Assembly (NCBI RefSeq): GCF_002869965.1 | Contig: NZ_PEBS01000027.1 | Location: 1-64,000, forward strand | DNA length: 64,000 nucleotides | Origin: Janthinobacterium sp. ROICE36 | GTDB lineage: Bacteria; Pseudomonadota; Gammaproteobacteria; Burkholderiales; Burkholderiaceae_D | Direction: 5' to 3' | In this document: positions 29,331 through 39,143 of the stretch, piece by piece | How positions within the stretch are numbered: the first letter of the stretch is position 1 | Layout: every line of letters begins with the position of its first letter | Position numbers and translations under genes: made by a program | Notes under the pieces: generated by a model | What the model was told of the DNA's origin: nothing | The model's input: the letters and a program-made list of their open reading frames with translations, nothing else | Database searches by the model: none

Positions 29331-29933
29331 TCTCAGAACTCCGAAAGTAAGCTCGGCTGGCCGTCGTGCGGCACAGCTTTGCCAGGGTGATAAAGATTGC
29401 TGCGTCGGCAATCGCTGTGGATAAGGAGGCATTTTTATAAGGTGCCGTCATCGATAAGATCATTTTCCGAGAAACCTTGTCAACGCGTACGTATGCTCTT
29501 TCAGCATGGAAACAACAGTGTTTTTATAATGTGAATATGTTTCAATATTTGCAATTATTTTAATGTTGCACTGCGATGCGTATTTTCCGTACTGTCATAA
29601 AAACAGTTGTCATTGGCGGCCGTAAGGGTTACCGCCAGGTGGATTTCTCATGGCATCCTCTTGCCTATGCTGCGCTGCGGAAAATTCTTCCCTCGAGGCA
29701 GGCGAGCGTGGCTGCACGTCACGCCAGTGCTGCGGCTTTTCTCCCGGCGAACAAAATATGCGTTATCGTTACGCCTTTTTCCAGCTCGTCTGTACGCGGG
29801 CAGGCTGGCGACAAACAAGGCACAGATCTTGCGAGGATGGACTGGTTTTGGCGGTGGAATCCTGTATCCCAGGGGGAAGCCAGTACAAGCGCACCAATAC
29901 GGTGCGACAGATAATCGAGATGAAGGGTATTAC
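29331..29933. other. 603-base divergent control region
   Basis: No gene is supported here. The minus-strand promoter of receptor 4 is at 29454-29483. For the plus-strand ABC operon a weak candidate is TTGCAC (29566-29571), 18 bases, TACTGT (29590-29595). The frame of the binding protein happens to be open upstream to 29607, but that part lacks a signal peptide and a ribosome site. Confidence 0.5.
29454..29483 (-). promoter_or_regulatory. Promoter of receptor 4
   Basis: On the minus strand TTGACA (29478-29483) is followed after 18 bases by TCTTAT (29454-29459). Confidence 0.5.
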
Positions 29934-31775
29934 ATGAAGTCACCATGGATGCGGCGCGTGGCGCTGCTCGCCTGCCTGGCCACCCTGCCGCTGGCGGCCG
30001 TTGCCGCCGATGCCGCCCCTGCCGCCGCGGCCGCGCCGGTGAAAACCTTGCGCTATATCCTGCCGGCTGCCGAGACGGGCTTCGATCCGGCTACCGCGCG
30101 CGACCTGTATTCGAACCACATCACGCAGGCCGTCTTCGACACCCTGTACACGTATGACTACCTGGCGCGCCCCGTGAAGGTGGTGCCGGGCGCCGCCGCC
30201 GCCATGCCGGAAGTATCAAGCGACGGCAAGACTTACACCATCCGCCTGAAAAAAGGCATTTTGTTTACGCCCGACGCCGCGTTCGGCGGCAAGCGCCGCG
30301 AACTGACGATGGCCGATTACGTGTATTCGTGGAAGCGATTGTTCGACCCGCGCCTGGCCTCGCCGCACAGCTGGCTGTTCGAAGGCAAGGTAGTGGGCCT
30401 GGACGAGCTGGCCAAGGAAGCGGCCAAGACGAACAAACTCGATTTCAACAAGAAGGTGGCGGGCCTGGAAATCCTTGACCCGTACACCTTGCGCATCACG
30501 CTGACCAAGACCGATTTCAACTTTCCCATGATCCTCGCCTACGTGCCGACGGCCGCCGTGGCGCGCGAAGTGGTGGAAAAATACGGCGACGTGAAGGGCG
30601 AAGTGGGCTCGAATCCCGTCGGTACCGGCTACTACACGCTCGGTGAGTGGACGCGCGGCAACCGCATCGTCTTGAACCGCAACCCGCAGCACTTGCCCGA
30701 GACGTGGAATTTCATGGCCGGCGACGACCCGGATGATCAGCGCATCGTGCGCCAGATGCAGGGCAAGCGCATTCCCGCCATCGACCGCATTGAAATTTCC
30801 GTGATGATCGAAGACCAGTCGCGCTGGCTGTCGTTCCAGAGCGGCGGCACGGACGTGTTCTGGCTCGACGGCCCGCTGGCGCCAAAAGCGCTGCTCAACG
30901 GCAAGCTGCGTCCCGAGCTGGCGGAGAAGGGCGTGCAACTGTCGCGCCTGCTGGACCCGGAAATCAGCTATTACTACTGGAATATGCAAGACCCGACCCT
31001 GGGTGGCTTCAGCAAGGAAAAGATCGCCCTGCGCCGCGCCATTGCCATGGCGCACAATATCGATGAAGAAATCCGCATCATCTGGAATGGCCAAGCCAAG
31101 CGCCTCGACTATCCGATACCGCCCGGTGTCGTCGGCTACGATCCGCACTACAAATCCCTGCTGCAATACGATCCCGTGCTGGCGAATAAACTGCTGGATA
31201 AATTCGGCTACAAGAAGGGCGCCGATGGCTGGCGTACTTTGCCAGATGGCAAGCCGCTCTTGATCCGCTACGCTTCGCGCAATGAGGCGAACGGCGTGCT
31301 GCAGGCGGAAATGTGGCGCAAGACGTACAACTCGCTGGGCATCCGCATGGAAAACGACCGCATGATCTTTTCCGACATTTTAAAGACGGAAAAACAGTGC
31401 AAGATGCAGACGCGCACGGCGCCGTGGCTGGCCGACTATCCGGACGGCGACAATTTCATGCAGCTGTTCTACGGCCCGAACACGCACCAGAACAACAATG
31501 GCTGCTACCAGGACCCGGAATACGATAAATGGTACGCGGCCAGCCAGGCCATGCCGGCCAGCCCCGAGCGCGATGAGCTGTTCCACAAGATGGCGCGCCG
31601 CCTGGAAGTGAATGCGGGCGCCCTGATCGGCTATGCGCGCTACCGCAACATGCTGGCGCAAAAGACGGTGCAAGGCTACAAGAAGCACCCGATCCTGTTC
31701 CAGGAGTGGGCGTATATGGATATCGACAGCACGGGCACGCCAGTGGCGCCTGCTGCTGACTCGGCTAAAAAATAA
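29934..31775 (+). CDS. Oligopeptide-type ABC transporter substrate-binding protein
   Basis: Periplasmic solute-binding protein of 613 residues in the SBP family 5 (OppA/DppA-like). The signal peptide (LLACLATLPLAAVAADA) is followed by LRYILPAAETGFDPATARD and the body seen in these large proteins (SDGKTYTIRLKKGILFTPD, DYVYSWKRLFDPR, GNPVGTGYY-like and LADYPDGDNF segments). AAGGG lies 6 bases before ATG 29934. It starts a four-gene operon with two permeases and a double ATPase, which should import peptides or similar solutes. The ligand cannot be read from the sequence. Confidence 0.92.
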   Translation: MKSPWMRRVALLACLATLPLAAVAADAAPAAAAAPVKTLRYILPAAETGFDPATARDLYSNHITQAVFDTLYTYDYLARPVKVVPGAAAAMPEVSSDGKTYTIRLKKGILFTPDAAFGGKRRELTMADYVYSWKRLFDPRLASPHSWLFEGKVVGLDELAKEAAKTNKLDFNKKVAGLEILDPYTLRITLTKTDFNFPMILAYVPTAAVAREVVEKYGDVKGEVGSNPVGTGYYTLGEWTRGNRIVLNRNPQHLPETWNFMAGDDPDDQRIVRQMQGKRIPAIDRIEISVMIEDQSRWLSFQSGGTDVFWLDGPLAPKALLNGKLRPELAEKGVQLSRLLDPEISYYYWNMQDPTLGGFSKEKIALRRAIAMAHNIDEEIRIIWNGQAKRLDYPIPPGVVGYDPHYKSLLQYDPVLANKLLDKFGYKKGADGWRTLPDGKPLLIRYASRNEANGVLQAEMWRKTYNSLGIRMENDRMIFSDILKTEKQCKMQTRTAPWLADYPDGDNFMQLFYGPNTHQNNNGCYQDPEYDKWYAASQAMPASPERDELFHKMARRLEVNAGALIGYARYRNMLAQKTVQGYKKHPILFQEWAYMDIDSTGTPVAPAADSAKK

Positions 31776-31803
31776 GCGCAGCTTATAAAAACAAGGAATC
31801 ATT

Positions 31804-32742
31804 ATGTTTGCTTATATCCTGCGCCGCCTGTGGCAGATGCTGCCTACCATGCTGGGCGTCGTCCTGCTGGTGTTTATCCTGTTCAACTGGGTAGGCGGCG
31901 ATCCCGCGTATATTTTGGCCGGCAAGATGTCGAGTGCGGAAAGCATCGCCAACATCCGCCGCCAGCTCGGCGTCGACCAGCCGTATTATGTGCAACTGTG
32001 GATCTTCATCAAGCAGATCGTCACGTTTGACTTCGGCCAGAGCTGGGCGACGGGGGAATCCGTGTCGCACATCATCACCTCGCGCCTGGGGCCGTCGATG
32101 ATGGTCTTGATTCCGCTGACCGTGCTGGAGACCTTCTTTGGCGTCGCGCTGGCGCTGGCCATCGCCTTCGTGCGCGGTTCGCTGACGGACCGCATGGTGA
32201 TGATCGCCTGCACGGTGGGCATGTCGATTTCCATCCTCGTCTACATCATCGTCTTCCAGTACGGCTTCGCCTACAAGCTGGGCCTGTTCCCCGTGCAGGG
32301 CTGGGGCGACAGCTTCTGGGAAAACCTGCTGCGCTATTCGACCCTGCCGATTTTGATCGGCCTGGCCGTCTCCATCGCGCCGACCCTGCGCCTGTTCCGC
32401 ACTTTCGTGCTGGACGAGGCGAACCAGGATTACGTGCGCACGGCGCGCGCCAAGGGTCTCAAGGAAGGCCGCATCATGTGGGTGCACGTGCTGCGCAACG
32501 CCGGCATTCCCATCATTACCTATGTGATGTCGAACTTGCCGGCCCTGCTGATCGGCGCTTTCCTGCTGGAACGCTTTTTCGGCATCCCCGGCATCGGGCG
32601 TGAAGTGATTTTGGCCGTCGAGCGCAGCGACTTTCCGGTGATCAAGGCGATCACCGTGTATGTTGCCGCCGCCACCATGCTCTTCAACCTGCTCACCGAC
32701 CTGCTGTACCAGGCGGTCGATCCTCGCGTACAACTGAAGTAG
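31804..32742 (+). CDS. Oligopeptide-type ABC transporter permease (OppB/DppB-like)
   Basis: Inner-membrane permease of 312 residues. The N-terminal membrane segment begins in MFAYILRRLWQMLPTM, typical of DppB/OppB. DQPYYVQLWIF follows, with further hydrophobic segments. The EAA-type cytoplasmic loop is TARAKGLKEGRIMWVHVLRNAGIP, which contacts the ATPase. It follows the binding protein by 28 bases and pairs with the next permease. Confidence 0.93.
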   Translation: MFAYILRRLWQMLPTMLGVVLLVFILFNWVGGDPAYILAGKMSSAESIANIRRQLGVDQPYYVQLWIFIKQIVTFDFGQSWATGESVSHIITSRLGPSMMVLIPLTVLETFFGVALALAIAFVRGSLTDRMVMIACTVGMSISILVYIIVFQYGFAYKLGLFPVQGWGDSFWENLLRYSTLPILIGLAVSIAPTLRLFRTFVLDEANQDYVRTARAKGLKEGRIMWVHVLRNAGIPIITYVMSNLPALLIGAFLLERFFGIPGIGREVILAVERSDFPVIKAITVYVAAATMLFNLLTDLLYQAVDPRVQLK

Positions 32743-32751
32743 AAAGAGACG

Positions 32752-33861
32752 ATGTCGAAACCTCATACATCGCCCGGCCTGTGGGCCCTGGCGTGGCGCC
32801 GTTTGCGCGGCGACAAGATTGCAATGGTATCGCTGGCCGTGGTCGGCGCCTTTTTCCTGCTGGTGCTGGCGTCCGCCAGCGGCCTGGTGGCCTCGAACTG
32901 GGAAGACGAAGTGGCCGTCAGCTATGCGCCGCCCACGTTTGTGGGCGCCGACAAGGATGTCGCCGCCGATGGCGCGATGCCCGTGACGGACGAGCGCAGC
33001 GCGCCCACACCCGTCAACGTGCTCGATCCGCTGGCCGACGATATCGCCGAACTGCGCGCGCAGATGGGTAGTAACCCATCGGCTGGCGTCGAGATGTACG
33101 GCGTCACCGACCCGCTGGCCGACGACTTGACGGCCTTGCGCGCCGGCATGGGCAAGACGAAAAAATTGATCGCGCACAAGGCGGCAACCCTGCCGTTCGG
33201 CGCCGACAAGTGGGGCCACGATATCGTCCAGAAAACCATCAAGGGCGGCGAAACGTCGATCGTCGTGGGCCTGGTGGCAGCCTTGCTGGCCGTGGTCCTG
33301 GGCACCTTGTTTGGCGCCGTGTCCGGCTACTTCGGCGGCATGGTCGATGATTTCTTCAACTGGTTCTACAGCATTTTTACGTCGATTCCATCGATCCTGA
33401 TGATTCTCACTGTGGCGGCCGTGCTGCAGCAAAAGGGCGTGCTGACCATCGTGCTGATCCTGGGCTTGACGGGCTGGACGGGGCCATACCGTTTGATCCG
33501 CGCCGAATACATCAAGCACAAGGCGCGCGAATACGTGATGGCGGCCGACGCCATCGGCGCCTCGCACTGGCGCAAGATGTTTTCCCACATCTTCCCCAAC
33601 GTCAGCCACGTGGCGCTGGTGCAAATGTCGATTCTGGTGGTGGGCTTCATCAAGGCCGAAGTGATTCTGAGTTTCCTCGGCTTTGGCGTGCCGGTGGGCA
33701 CCGTCTCGTGGGGCAGCATGCTCAACGAGGCGCAAAATGAACTGATCCTGGGCAAATGGTGGCAGCTGACCGCCGCCGCCACGGCGATGGCCGTGCTGGT
33801 GACGGCGTTCTCGCTGTTTACTGATGCCTTGCGCGATGCGCTCGACCCCAAAGTGAAATAG
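32752..33861 (+). CDS. Oligopeptide-type ABC transporter permease (OppC/DppC-like) with a periplasmic insertion
   Basis: Inner-membrane permease of 369 residues, longer than the usual roughly 300. The N-terminal membrane segment is at 24-45 and the conserved FGADKWGHDIVQK (149-161) corresponds to the family's GTDxLGRD motif. The EAA loop is MAADAIGASHWRKMFSHIFPN. Between the first membrane segment and the motif lies an acidic insertion of roughly 80 residues. It contains a repeated element: DPLADDIAELRAQMG (92-106) and DPLADDLTALRAGMG (120-134). By topology it faces the periplasm. It begins 9 bases after the first permease. Confidence 0.92.
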   Translation: MSKPHTSPGLWALAWRRLRGDKIAMVSLAVVGAFFLLVLASASGLVASNWEDEVAVSYAPPTFVGADKDVAADGAMPVTDERSAPTPVNVLDPLADDIAELRAQMGSNPSAGVEMYGVTDPLADDLTALRAGMGKTKKLIAHKAATLPFGADKWGHDIVQKTIKGGETSIVVGLVAALLAVVLGTLFGAVSGYFGGMVDDFFNWFYSIFTSIPSILMILTVAAVLQQKGVLTIVLILGLTGWTGPYRLIRAEYIKHKAREYVMAADAIGASHWRKMFSHIFPNVSHVALVQMSILVVGFIKAEVILSFLGFGVPVGTVSWGSMLNEAQNELILGKWWQLTAAATAMAVLVTAFSLFTDALRDALDPKVK

Positions 33862-33870
33862 GAGTTGCTC

Positions 33871-35562
33871 ATGGACCAGAATAACCTGTTGGAAGTGCGC
33901 GATTTGCGCGTCACCTTCCGCCTGGACAAGAAGACCACGTTCGAAGCCGTCAAGGGCATCTCGTTCAACGTGCCGCGCAACAGCACCGTCGCCCTGGTGG
34001 GCGAATCGGGCAGCGGCAAGTCCGTCAGCTCGCTGGCCGTGATGGGCTTGTTGCCGCCAGATAACACCATCATCGATCCTGCTTCCAGCATCCATTTCGG
34101 CGGGCGCGATTTGCTGCAATTGTCGATCGCCGAGCGGCGCACCATGTGCGGCAAGGATATCTCGATGATCTTCCAGGAGCCGATGTCGTCCCTGAACCCC
34201 GTGTTTACGGTGGGTTTCCAGATTGCCGAAGTGTTACGCCAGCACATGGGCATGAACCGCAAGCAGGCGCGCGCGCGCACGCTGGCGCTGCTCGAAGAAG
34301 TGGGCATTCCCGATCCCGCCACCAAGATCGACGCCTACCCGAGCCAGATGTCGGGCGGCCAGCAGCAGCGCGTGATGATCGCCATGGCGATCGCTTGCGA
34401 ACCGAAACTGTTGATCGCCGACGAACCGACGACGGCGCTGGACGTGACGATCCAGAAGCAAATCATGGACTTGATCGCGGCGCTGCAAAAGAAGCATCAA
34501 ATGTCCGTGCTGTTCATTACCCACGACCTGGGCCTGGTGGGAGAAATTGCCGATCAGGTGATCGTCATGCGCCACGGCGAGGTGCGCGAGACGGGGGAAG
34601 TGCGCCAGGTATTTGAGGCGCCGACCGACGCTTATACAAAAGCCCTGCTGCATTGCCGCCCGTCCTTGGACCAGCGCCCGTGGCGCTTGCCCGTGATTGC
34701 CGACTATATGGAAGGCAAGGCCGGCCCCGGCGTGGAAGTCAAGCAGCGCACGCGCGGCTATACGCCGGGCGACGAGCCCGTGCTGGTGGTGAATAATCTG
34801 AGTAAAAGCTTTTACACGCGTGTCGGCCTGTTCGGCAAGCGCGAGTTCCAGGCCGTCAAGGATGTGTCATTCACTTTACCGCGCGGCAAAACGTTGGGCG
34901 TGGTGGGCGAATCCGGCTCCGGCAAGACGACGGTGGGCTTGACCCTGCTGCGCCTGCACCAGGCGACGGGCGGCACGGCCATGTTCCACGGCAAAGATTT
35001 AATTTCCATGCCGAACAAGGAATACCTGCCGTACAAACGCCGCATCCAGATCATCTTCCAGAATCCATACGCCTCGCTGAACCCCCGCTTTACGGTGGGG
35101 CAGATTTTGCTCGAACCGATGCGCATCCACAAGATCGGCGTGAACGACCAGGAACGCATCGCCAAGGCCTACTGGCTGCTCGACAAGGTGGGGCTGCCGG
35201 AACAGGCTTTCCACCGCTATCCGCATGAGTTTTCCGGCGGCCAGCGTCAGCGCATCGCGATTGCCCGCTGCCTCACCATGCAGCCGGAAATCCTCGTCTG
35301 CGACGAATCCGTGTCGGCGCTGGACGTCTCGGTGCAGGCGCAGGTATTGAACCTGCTGCAGGATTTGCAGGATGAATTCGGATTGTCGTACATCTTCATC
35401 TCGCACGATTTGTCCGTCGTCAAATACATCGCCGACCAGGTGATGGTGATGCACAAGGGGCAAGTGGTGGAGCTGGCCGATTCGGATGAGCTGTACCACA
35501 ATCCCGTGCATCCATACACGCGCACCTTGCTCAGCGCCATCCCGAAAGGCGTCCAGGCTTAA
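33871..35562 (+). CDS. Fused double ATP-binding protein of the peptide ABC transporter (DppD-DppF fusion)
   Basis: Cytosolic ATPase with two complete ABC domains in 563 residues, joining what E. coli encodes as DppD and DppF. Domain 1 (about 1-265) has GESGSGKS, signature MSGGQQQR and Walker [13 protein letters not shown]. Domain 2 (about 290-560) has [16 protein letters not shown] and [12 protein letters not shown], where Ser replaces the usual Pro after Asp-Glu. GGAG precedes ATG 33871. It is the last gene of the transporter operon. Confidence 0.94.
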   Translation: MDQNNLLEVRDLRVTFRLDKKTTFEAVKGISFNVPRNSTVALVGESGSGKSVSSLAVMGLLPPDNTIIDPASSIHFGGRDLLQLSIAERRTMCGKDISMIFQEPMSSLNPVFTVGFQIAEVLRQHMGMNRKQARARTLALLEEVGIPDPATKIDAYPSQMSGGQQQRVMIAMAIACEPKLLIADEPTTALDVTIQKQIMDLIAALQKKHQMSVLFITHDLGLVGEIADQVIVMRHGEVRETGEVRQVFEAPTDAYTKALLHCRPSLDQRPWRLPVIADYMEGKAGPGVEVKQRTRGYTPGDEPVLVVNNLSKSFYTRVGLFGKREFQAVKDVSFTLPRGKTLGVVGESGSGKTTVGLTLLRLHQATGGTAMFHGKDLISMPNKEYLPYKRRIQIIFQNPYASLNPRFTVGQILLEPMRIHKIGVNDQERIAKAYWLLDKVGLPEQAFHRYPHEFSGGQRQRIAIARCLTMQPEILVCDESVSALDVSVQAQVLNLLQDLQDEFGLSYIFISHDLSVVKYIADQVMVMHKGQVVELADSDELYHNPVHPYTRTLLSAIPKGVQA

Positions 35563-35589
35563 ATTCACTTTTACGGTAAGATAGTGCCC

Positions 35590-36552
35590 ATGCCCAACCT
35601 CATTTACCTGCTCGAACATTACGGTGTCCTGATTGTCTTCGGCATCGTGTTGGTGGAGCAGCTCGGCCTGCCGATTCCCGCCTTTCCCATCCTCGTAGTG
35701 GCGGGGGCGCTGGCCGTCGATGGCGACATGAATGGGGGGCTGGTGCTGGCCGCTGCGCTGGGCGCCTGCCTGATCAGCGACTTCACGTGGTTCCGCGCGG
35801 GCAGGCATTTCGGCAAGCGCATCCTGCGGCTGCTGTGCCGCATCTCGCTGTCGCCCGATTACTGCGTCAGCCAGACGGAAGACAAATTCAAGCGCTGGGG
35901 GCCGAAAGCCCTGATCGTCTCCAAGTTTGTGCCTGGATTCAATACCGTGGCCGCGCCCATGTCGGGCGCGCTGGGCACGCCGCCGGGCCTGTTCTTCCTG
36001 TACGCAGGCCTGGGCGCCTTGCTGTGGAGTGGCACGGGCATCGTCGTCGGCGTGATCTTTCACGCCAGCGTGCAACAGGTGCTCGACTTGCTCAGCACCA
36101 TGGGCAGCACGGCCTTGCTGATGCTGGCCGCCTTGCTGGGCTTGTTCCTGCTGTACAAATTCCTTGAACGCCGGCGTTTCCGCCAGGCCTTGCAAATCGA
36201 GCGTATCGGCATCGATGAATTGCTCGAACTCATAGAGCAGGGCGAGCAGCCGCTGATGGTCGATGCGCGCAGCGCCACGGCGCAGGCGCTTGAACCTGCC
36301 GTGCCGGGCGCCTTGTTCTTCAATGGCAAGGAAGCCGTGCCCGCCATGATTGCCATGGACAAGGACCGCCACATCATCGTGTATTGCAGCTGTCCCAACG
36401 ACGTGACGGCCGCCCAAGTGGCCAAGCTGCTGCACCAGCACGGCTTTCATCGCGCCAAGCCCCTGCATGGCGGCCTCGATGCGTGGAATGCCGCCTACCG
36501 CTCCGACCAGTCGGCGCCTGCCAGCCTGCTGGGCGAAGGCTTGCCATCCTGA
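35590..36552 (+). CDS. DedA family membrane protein fused to a rhodanese domain
   Basis: About 320 residues. Residues 1-190 form a DedA/SNARE-associated membrane domain (VEQLGLPIPAFPILVVAGAL, FVPGFNTVAAPMSG, with four to five hydrophobic segments). Residues 205-310 form a cytosolic rhodanese-like domain with MVDARSA and a putative active-site loop VYCSCPNDVTAAQ, where the first or second Cys would carry sulfur. DedA proteins are linked to lipid flipping and membrane homeostasis; the role of the added rhodanese is unknown. ATG 35590 is chosen over GTG 35584; neither has a strong ribosome site. Confidence 0.88.
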   Translation: MPNLIYLLEHYGVLIVFGIVLVEQLGLPIPAFPILVVAGALAVDGDMNGGLVLAAALGACLISDFTWFRAGRHFGKRILRLLCRISLSPDYCVSQTEDKFKRWGPKALIVSKFVPGFNTVAAPMSGALGTPPGLFFLYAGLGALLWSGTGIVVGVIFHASVQQVLDLLSTMGSTALLMLAALLGLFLLYKFLERRRFRQALQIERIGIDELLELIEQGEQPLMVDARSATAQALEPAVPGALFFNGKEAVPAMIAMDKDRHIIVYCSCPNDVTAAQVAKLLHQHGFHRAKPLHGGLDAWNAAYRSDQSAPASLLGEGLPS

Positions 36553-36942
36553 TTTGCGCTGCCTCTGGCACGCCAGCTTGCCAGTAAAAACCGGCCGTAA
36601 AAACCGGTAGTAATAATACGAAAACACCTTTGCGGCGCCACCGGGATGGCAGCGCCACGCCTGCAGCGCCGCGTACAAAGCGTCTTTGCGCAAACTCCGG
36701 CATACTCTGTTTTCAAGGCGATTCCTGCTGCTGTGCAGCATGCTTTTCGCGCGCCTGTTGAGTGCAAGTACTTACTATAAATCATTATTCCTAAGCAATT
36801 TTGGCACTGCCTGTTGCATTTGGAGTGGAACTACCAATAAAGGCTAGATTTGATGTACTTAAACTACAAACTTTGCTTGCCTCCGGGCGCCTTCATCCTT
36901 TAAGCTTGGCGTCCCATGCGTCCCACTTCATCATTTAAAATC
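36553..36942. other. Intergenic region before glucokinase
   Basis: No gene is supported. It contains a short direct repeat of TAAAAACCGG (36584-36593 and 36597-36606). No strong promoter match was found. Confidence 0.4.
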
Positions 36943-37962
36943 ATGAGCGCTTCGTCTTCCCCCGTACTGCCGACTTCCGCCTTTGCCGATGGACCGCGCC
37001 TGCTGGCCGACGTGGGCGGCACCAATGCCCGTTTCGCCCTGGAAGTGGCCGCCGGCCACATTACCTTGGTGGAAGTGCTGCCCTGTGCCGATTACCCGAG
37101 CCTGTCTGCCGCCCTGCAAGCCTACCTGGCCCTGCCGCACATCGCTGCCGCCGGCGGGCAAGCCGTGCGCCATGCCATGATCGCCATTGCCAATCCCGTC
37201 GACGGCGATTTCCTCAGCATGACGAACCACCACTGGTCGTTCTCGATCCGCGCCATGCGCGAAGAGTGCGGTTTCACGACCCTGGACGTGGTCAACGATT
37301 TCACGGCCCTGGCGCGCGCCTTGCCGCAGCTGTCGAGCGAGCAAAAGCACCAGGTGGGCGCGGGCACGGCCCGCCCGAACACGGCCATCGGCCTGATTGG
37401 CGCCGGCACGGGCCTGGGCGTGTCGGGCCTGATTCCGTCGCACGGCGGCTGGATCGCCCTGCAAAGCGAAGGCGGCCACGTCAGCTTCGCGCCGTTCAAT
37501 GAAGTGGAAGTGAGCATTTTGCAATTCGCCTGGCGCGAATACGAGCACGTTTCGGCCGAGCGCCTGATTTCGGGCGATGGCCTGGAACTGATCTACCGCG
37601 CCCTGGCCGACCGCGCGGGCGTGCCGGCAGAAGACTTGCCGGCGGCGGAAATCACGCGCCGCGCGCTGGCCGGGGAATCCCAGCTGTGCGACGACGTCAT
37701 CGAAGCGTTCTGCTGCATGCTGGGCACGGTGGCGGGCAACGTCGCCGTCACCCTGGGCGCGCTAGGCGGTATTTATATCGGCGGCGGCATCGTGCCGCGC
37801 CTCGGGCCGCGCTTCGACCGCTCCGGTTTCCGCGCCCGCTTCGAGCGCAAGGGCCGCTTCGCCAATTATGTGTCGCAAGTGCCGACTTTTGTCATCACGG
37901 CGCAGTATCCAGCTTTCCTGGGCGCATCGGCCATTCTCTCGGAGAAACTCGCCTCCCTGTGA
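36943..37962 (+). CDS. glk: Glucokinase
   Basis: Cytosolic kinase of 339 residues that phosphorylates glucose with ATP. The motifs [14 protein letters not shown] (phosphate binding), [22 protein letters not shown] and [10 protein letters not shown] (metal and glucose site) match the bacterial Glk family. ATG 36943 and ATG 36916 are both possible; neither has a Shine-Dalgarno sequence, and the extra N-terminal residues are not conserved by eye. It is followed by a terminator. Confidence 0.94.
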   Translation: MSASSSPVLPTSAFADGPRLLADVGGTNARFALEVAAGHITLVEVLPCADYPSLSAALQAYLALPHIAAAGGQAVRHAMIAIANPVDGDFLSMTNHHWSFSIRAMREECGFTTLDVVNDFTALARALPQLSSEQKHQVGAGTARPNTAIGLIGAGTGLGVSGLIPSHGGWIALQSEGGHVSFAPFNEVEVSILQFAWREYEHVSAERLISGDGLELIYRALADRAGVPAEDLPAAEITRRALAGESQLCDDVIEAFCCMLGTVAGNVAVTLGALGGIYIGGGIVPRLGPRFDRSGFRARFERKGRFANYVSQVPTFVITAQYPAFLGASAILSEKLASL

Positions 37963-38360
37963 TGCGGGGTGCGGGCGATGTGTCGCGCCAGGGCCGGGTA
38001 AAACGCGTGTTTTACCCGGTTTTGCGCTTTTCCGCTTTTTATCAGGTACAATTGGCATCGTTGGATGAAACGACGACAGTCGCTCTCCTGTCTGGCTGCT
38101 TGCTCGCCACGGGAAAAGCTGCTGCTCCGCAGTTCGTTTCATTGCTGGTTATTTAAGGCCAGCACCATGGATGACAGGACTTTCACTGCATCCGCTTCAG
38201 TCCCGCTTTGCGCGCATCGGCCAAGGCGTCGGAAAAACAGCCTCAATTAGTAACCCAGCACGGCGTCATCAGTGATGTCTGCCATCTGTTACGTTGAAAT
38301 GTACGTTTTTGATTTCTTTCTCTGCATACGAATTGCAACACACATCCGCACAGAATTGCT
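37963..38360. other. Intergenic region between glk and scpB
   Basis: No gene is supported. It contains the glk terminator and a weak promoter candidate for scpB (TTGCGC at 38022, TACAAT at 38047-38052, spacer 19). Confidence 0.4.
37994..38026 (+). terminator. Terminator of glk
   Basis: CCGGGTAAAA and TTTTACCCGG form a perfect 10-bp stem with loop CGCGTG, followed by TTTTG. Confidence 0.8.
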
Positions 38361-39143
38361 ATGAATACAATTGAGGCTAAAAAAGTCCTCGAAACCGCGT
38401 TGCTGTGCGCTCGTGAGTCGCTGACGATCCACAGCCTGAAAAAGCTGTTCGTCGATGCGGACGAGGGCGTGCGCGGTGTCGGCGTCGGTGCCGACACGAT
38501 CAAGCAATTGTTGGAAGAATTGCGGCAGGAATGGGATGGGCGCGGCATCGAGATCGTCAGTCTGGCCTCGGGCTGGCGCTTTCAAAGCCGCCCGGAAATG
38601 AAGATGTATCTGGATCGCATGACGCCCGAGCGGCCGCCCAAGTACTCGCGGGCGACCCTGGAAACCCTGGCCATCATCGCCTACCGCCAGCCGGTGACGC
38701 GCGGCGATATCGAGGAAATTCGCGGCGTTGCCGTCAATTCGCAGACGATCAAGATGCTGGAAGACCGTGGCTGGGTCGATGCCATCGGCTACCGCGACGT
38801 GGTGGGGCGGCCGGCCTTGCTGGCCACCACCAAGCAGTTTTTGGATGACCTGGGTTTGCATTCGCTGTCCCAGCTGCCGCCTTTGCAGCAAATCAGTGAA
38901 ATGCAGGGCAATGGGCTCGAAGCCCTGGAAGCGGCCCTGCAGGAAAATTTTGACAAGGCAAGCAATGAGCTTGCCCCCCAGCTTGGTGCAGGTAGCAATA
39001 CGGCTGTGACAGATGTGACAGCAAGCCTTGATGCCGGCCCCGATACTTCGCCCATGGACGAAGCCTACACTCACGACCCTGCGCCAGAACTAACGGTTGA
39101 CGCTGCGCCAGGTCAGCACAGCCAAGAAACGAAGAATGAATAA
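38361..39143 (+). CDS. scpB: Segregation and condensation protein B
   Basis: Subunit of the SMC-ScpA-ScpB chromosome condensation complex, 260 residues. Two winged-helix domains fit the central segment ([25 protein letters not shown]... and [24 protein letters not shown]). The C-terminal tail after about 195 is low complexity and acidic. scpA is not next to it; glucokinase is upstream instead. Its end overlaps the start of rluB by 8 bases, indicating translational coupling. Confidence 0.94.
   Translation: MNTIEAKKVLETALLCARESLTIHSLKKLFVDADEGVRGVGVGADTIKQLLEELRQEWDGRGIEIVSLASGWRFQSRPEMKMYLDRMTPERPPKYSRATLETLAIIAYRQPVTRGDIEEIRGVAVNSQTIKMLEDRGWVDAIGYRDVVGRPALLATTKQFLDDLGLHSLSQLPPLQQISEMQGNGLEALEAALQENFDKASNELAPQLGAGSNTAVTDVTASLDAGPDTSPMDEAYTHDPAPELTVDAAPGQHSQETKNE

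Noticed and set aside
29607..29933. Upstream extension of the ABC binding protein
   Set aside because: The signal peptide and ribosome site clearly start at 29934; the upstream frame is open by chance.
31783..34119. 778-residue minus-strand frame opposite the permeases
   Set aside because: Antisense shadow; both permeases and the ATPase on the plus strand are convincing.
36495..36785. 96-residue minus-strand frame between the DedA and glk genes
   Set aside because: No ribosome site and no recognisable domains; it overlaps the end of the DedA-rhodanese gene.
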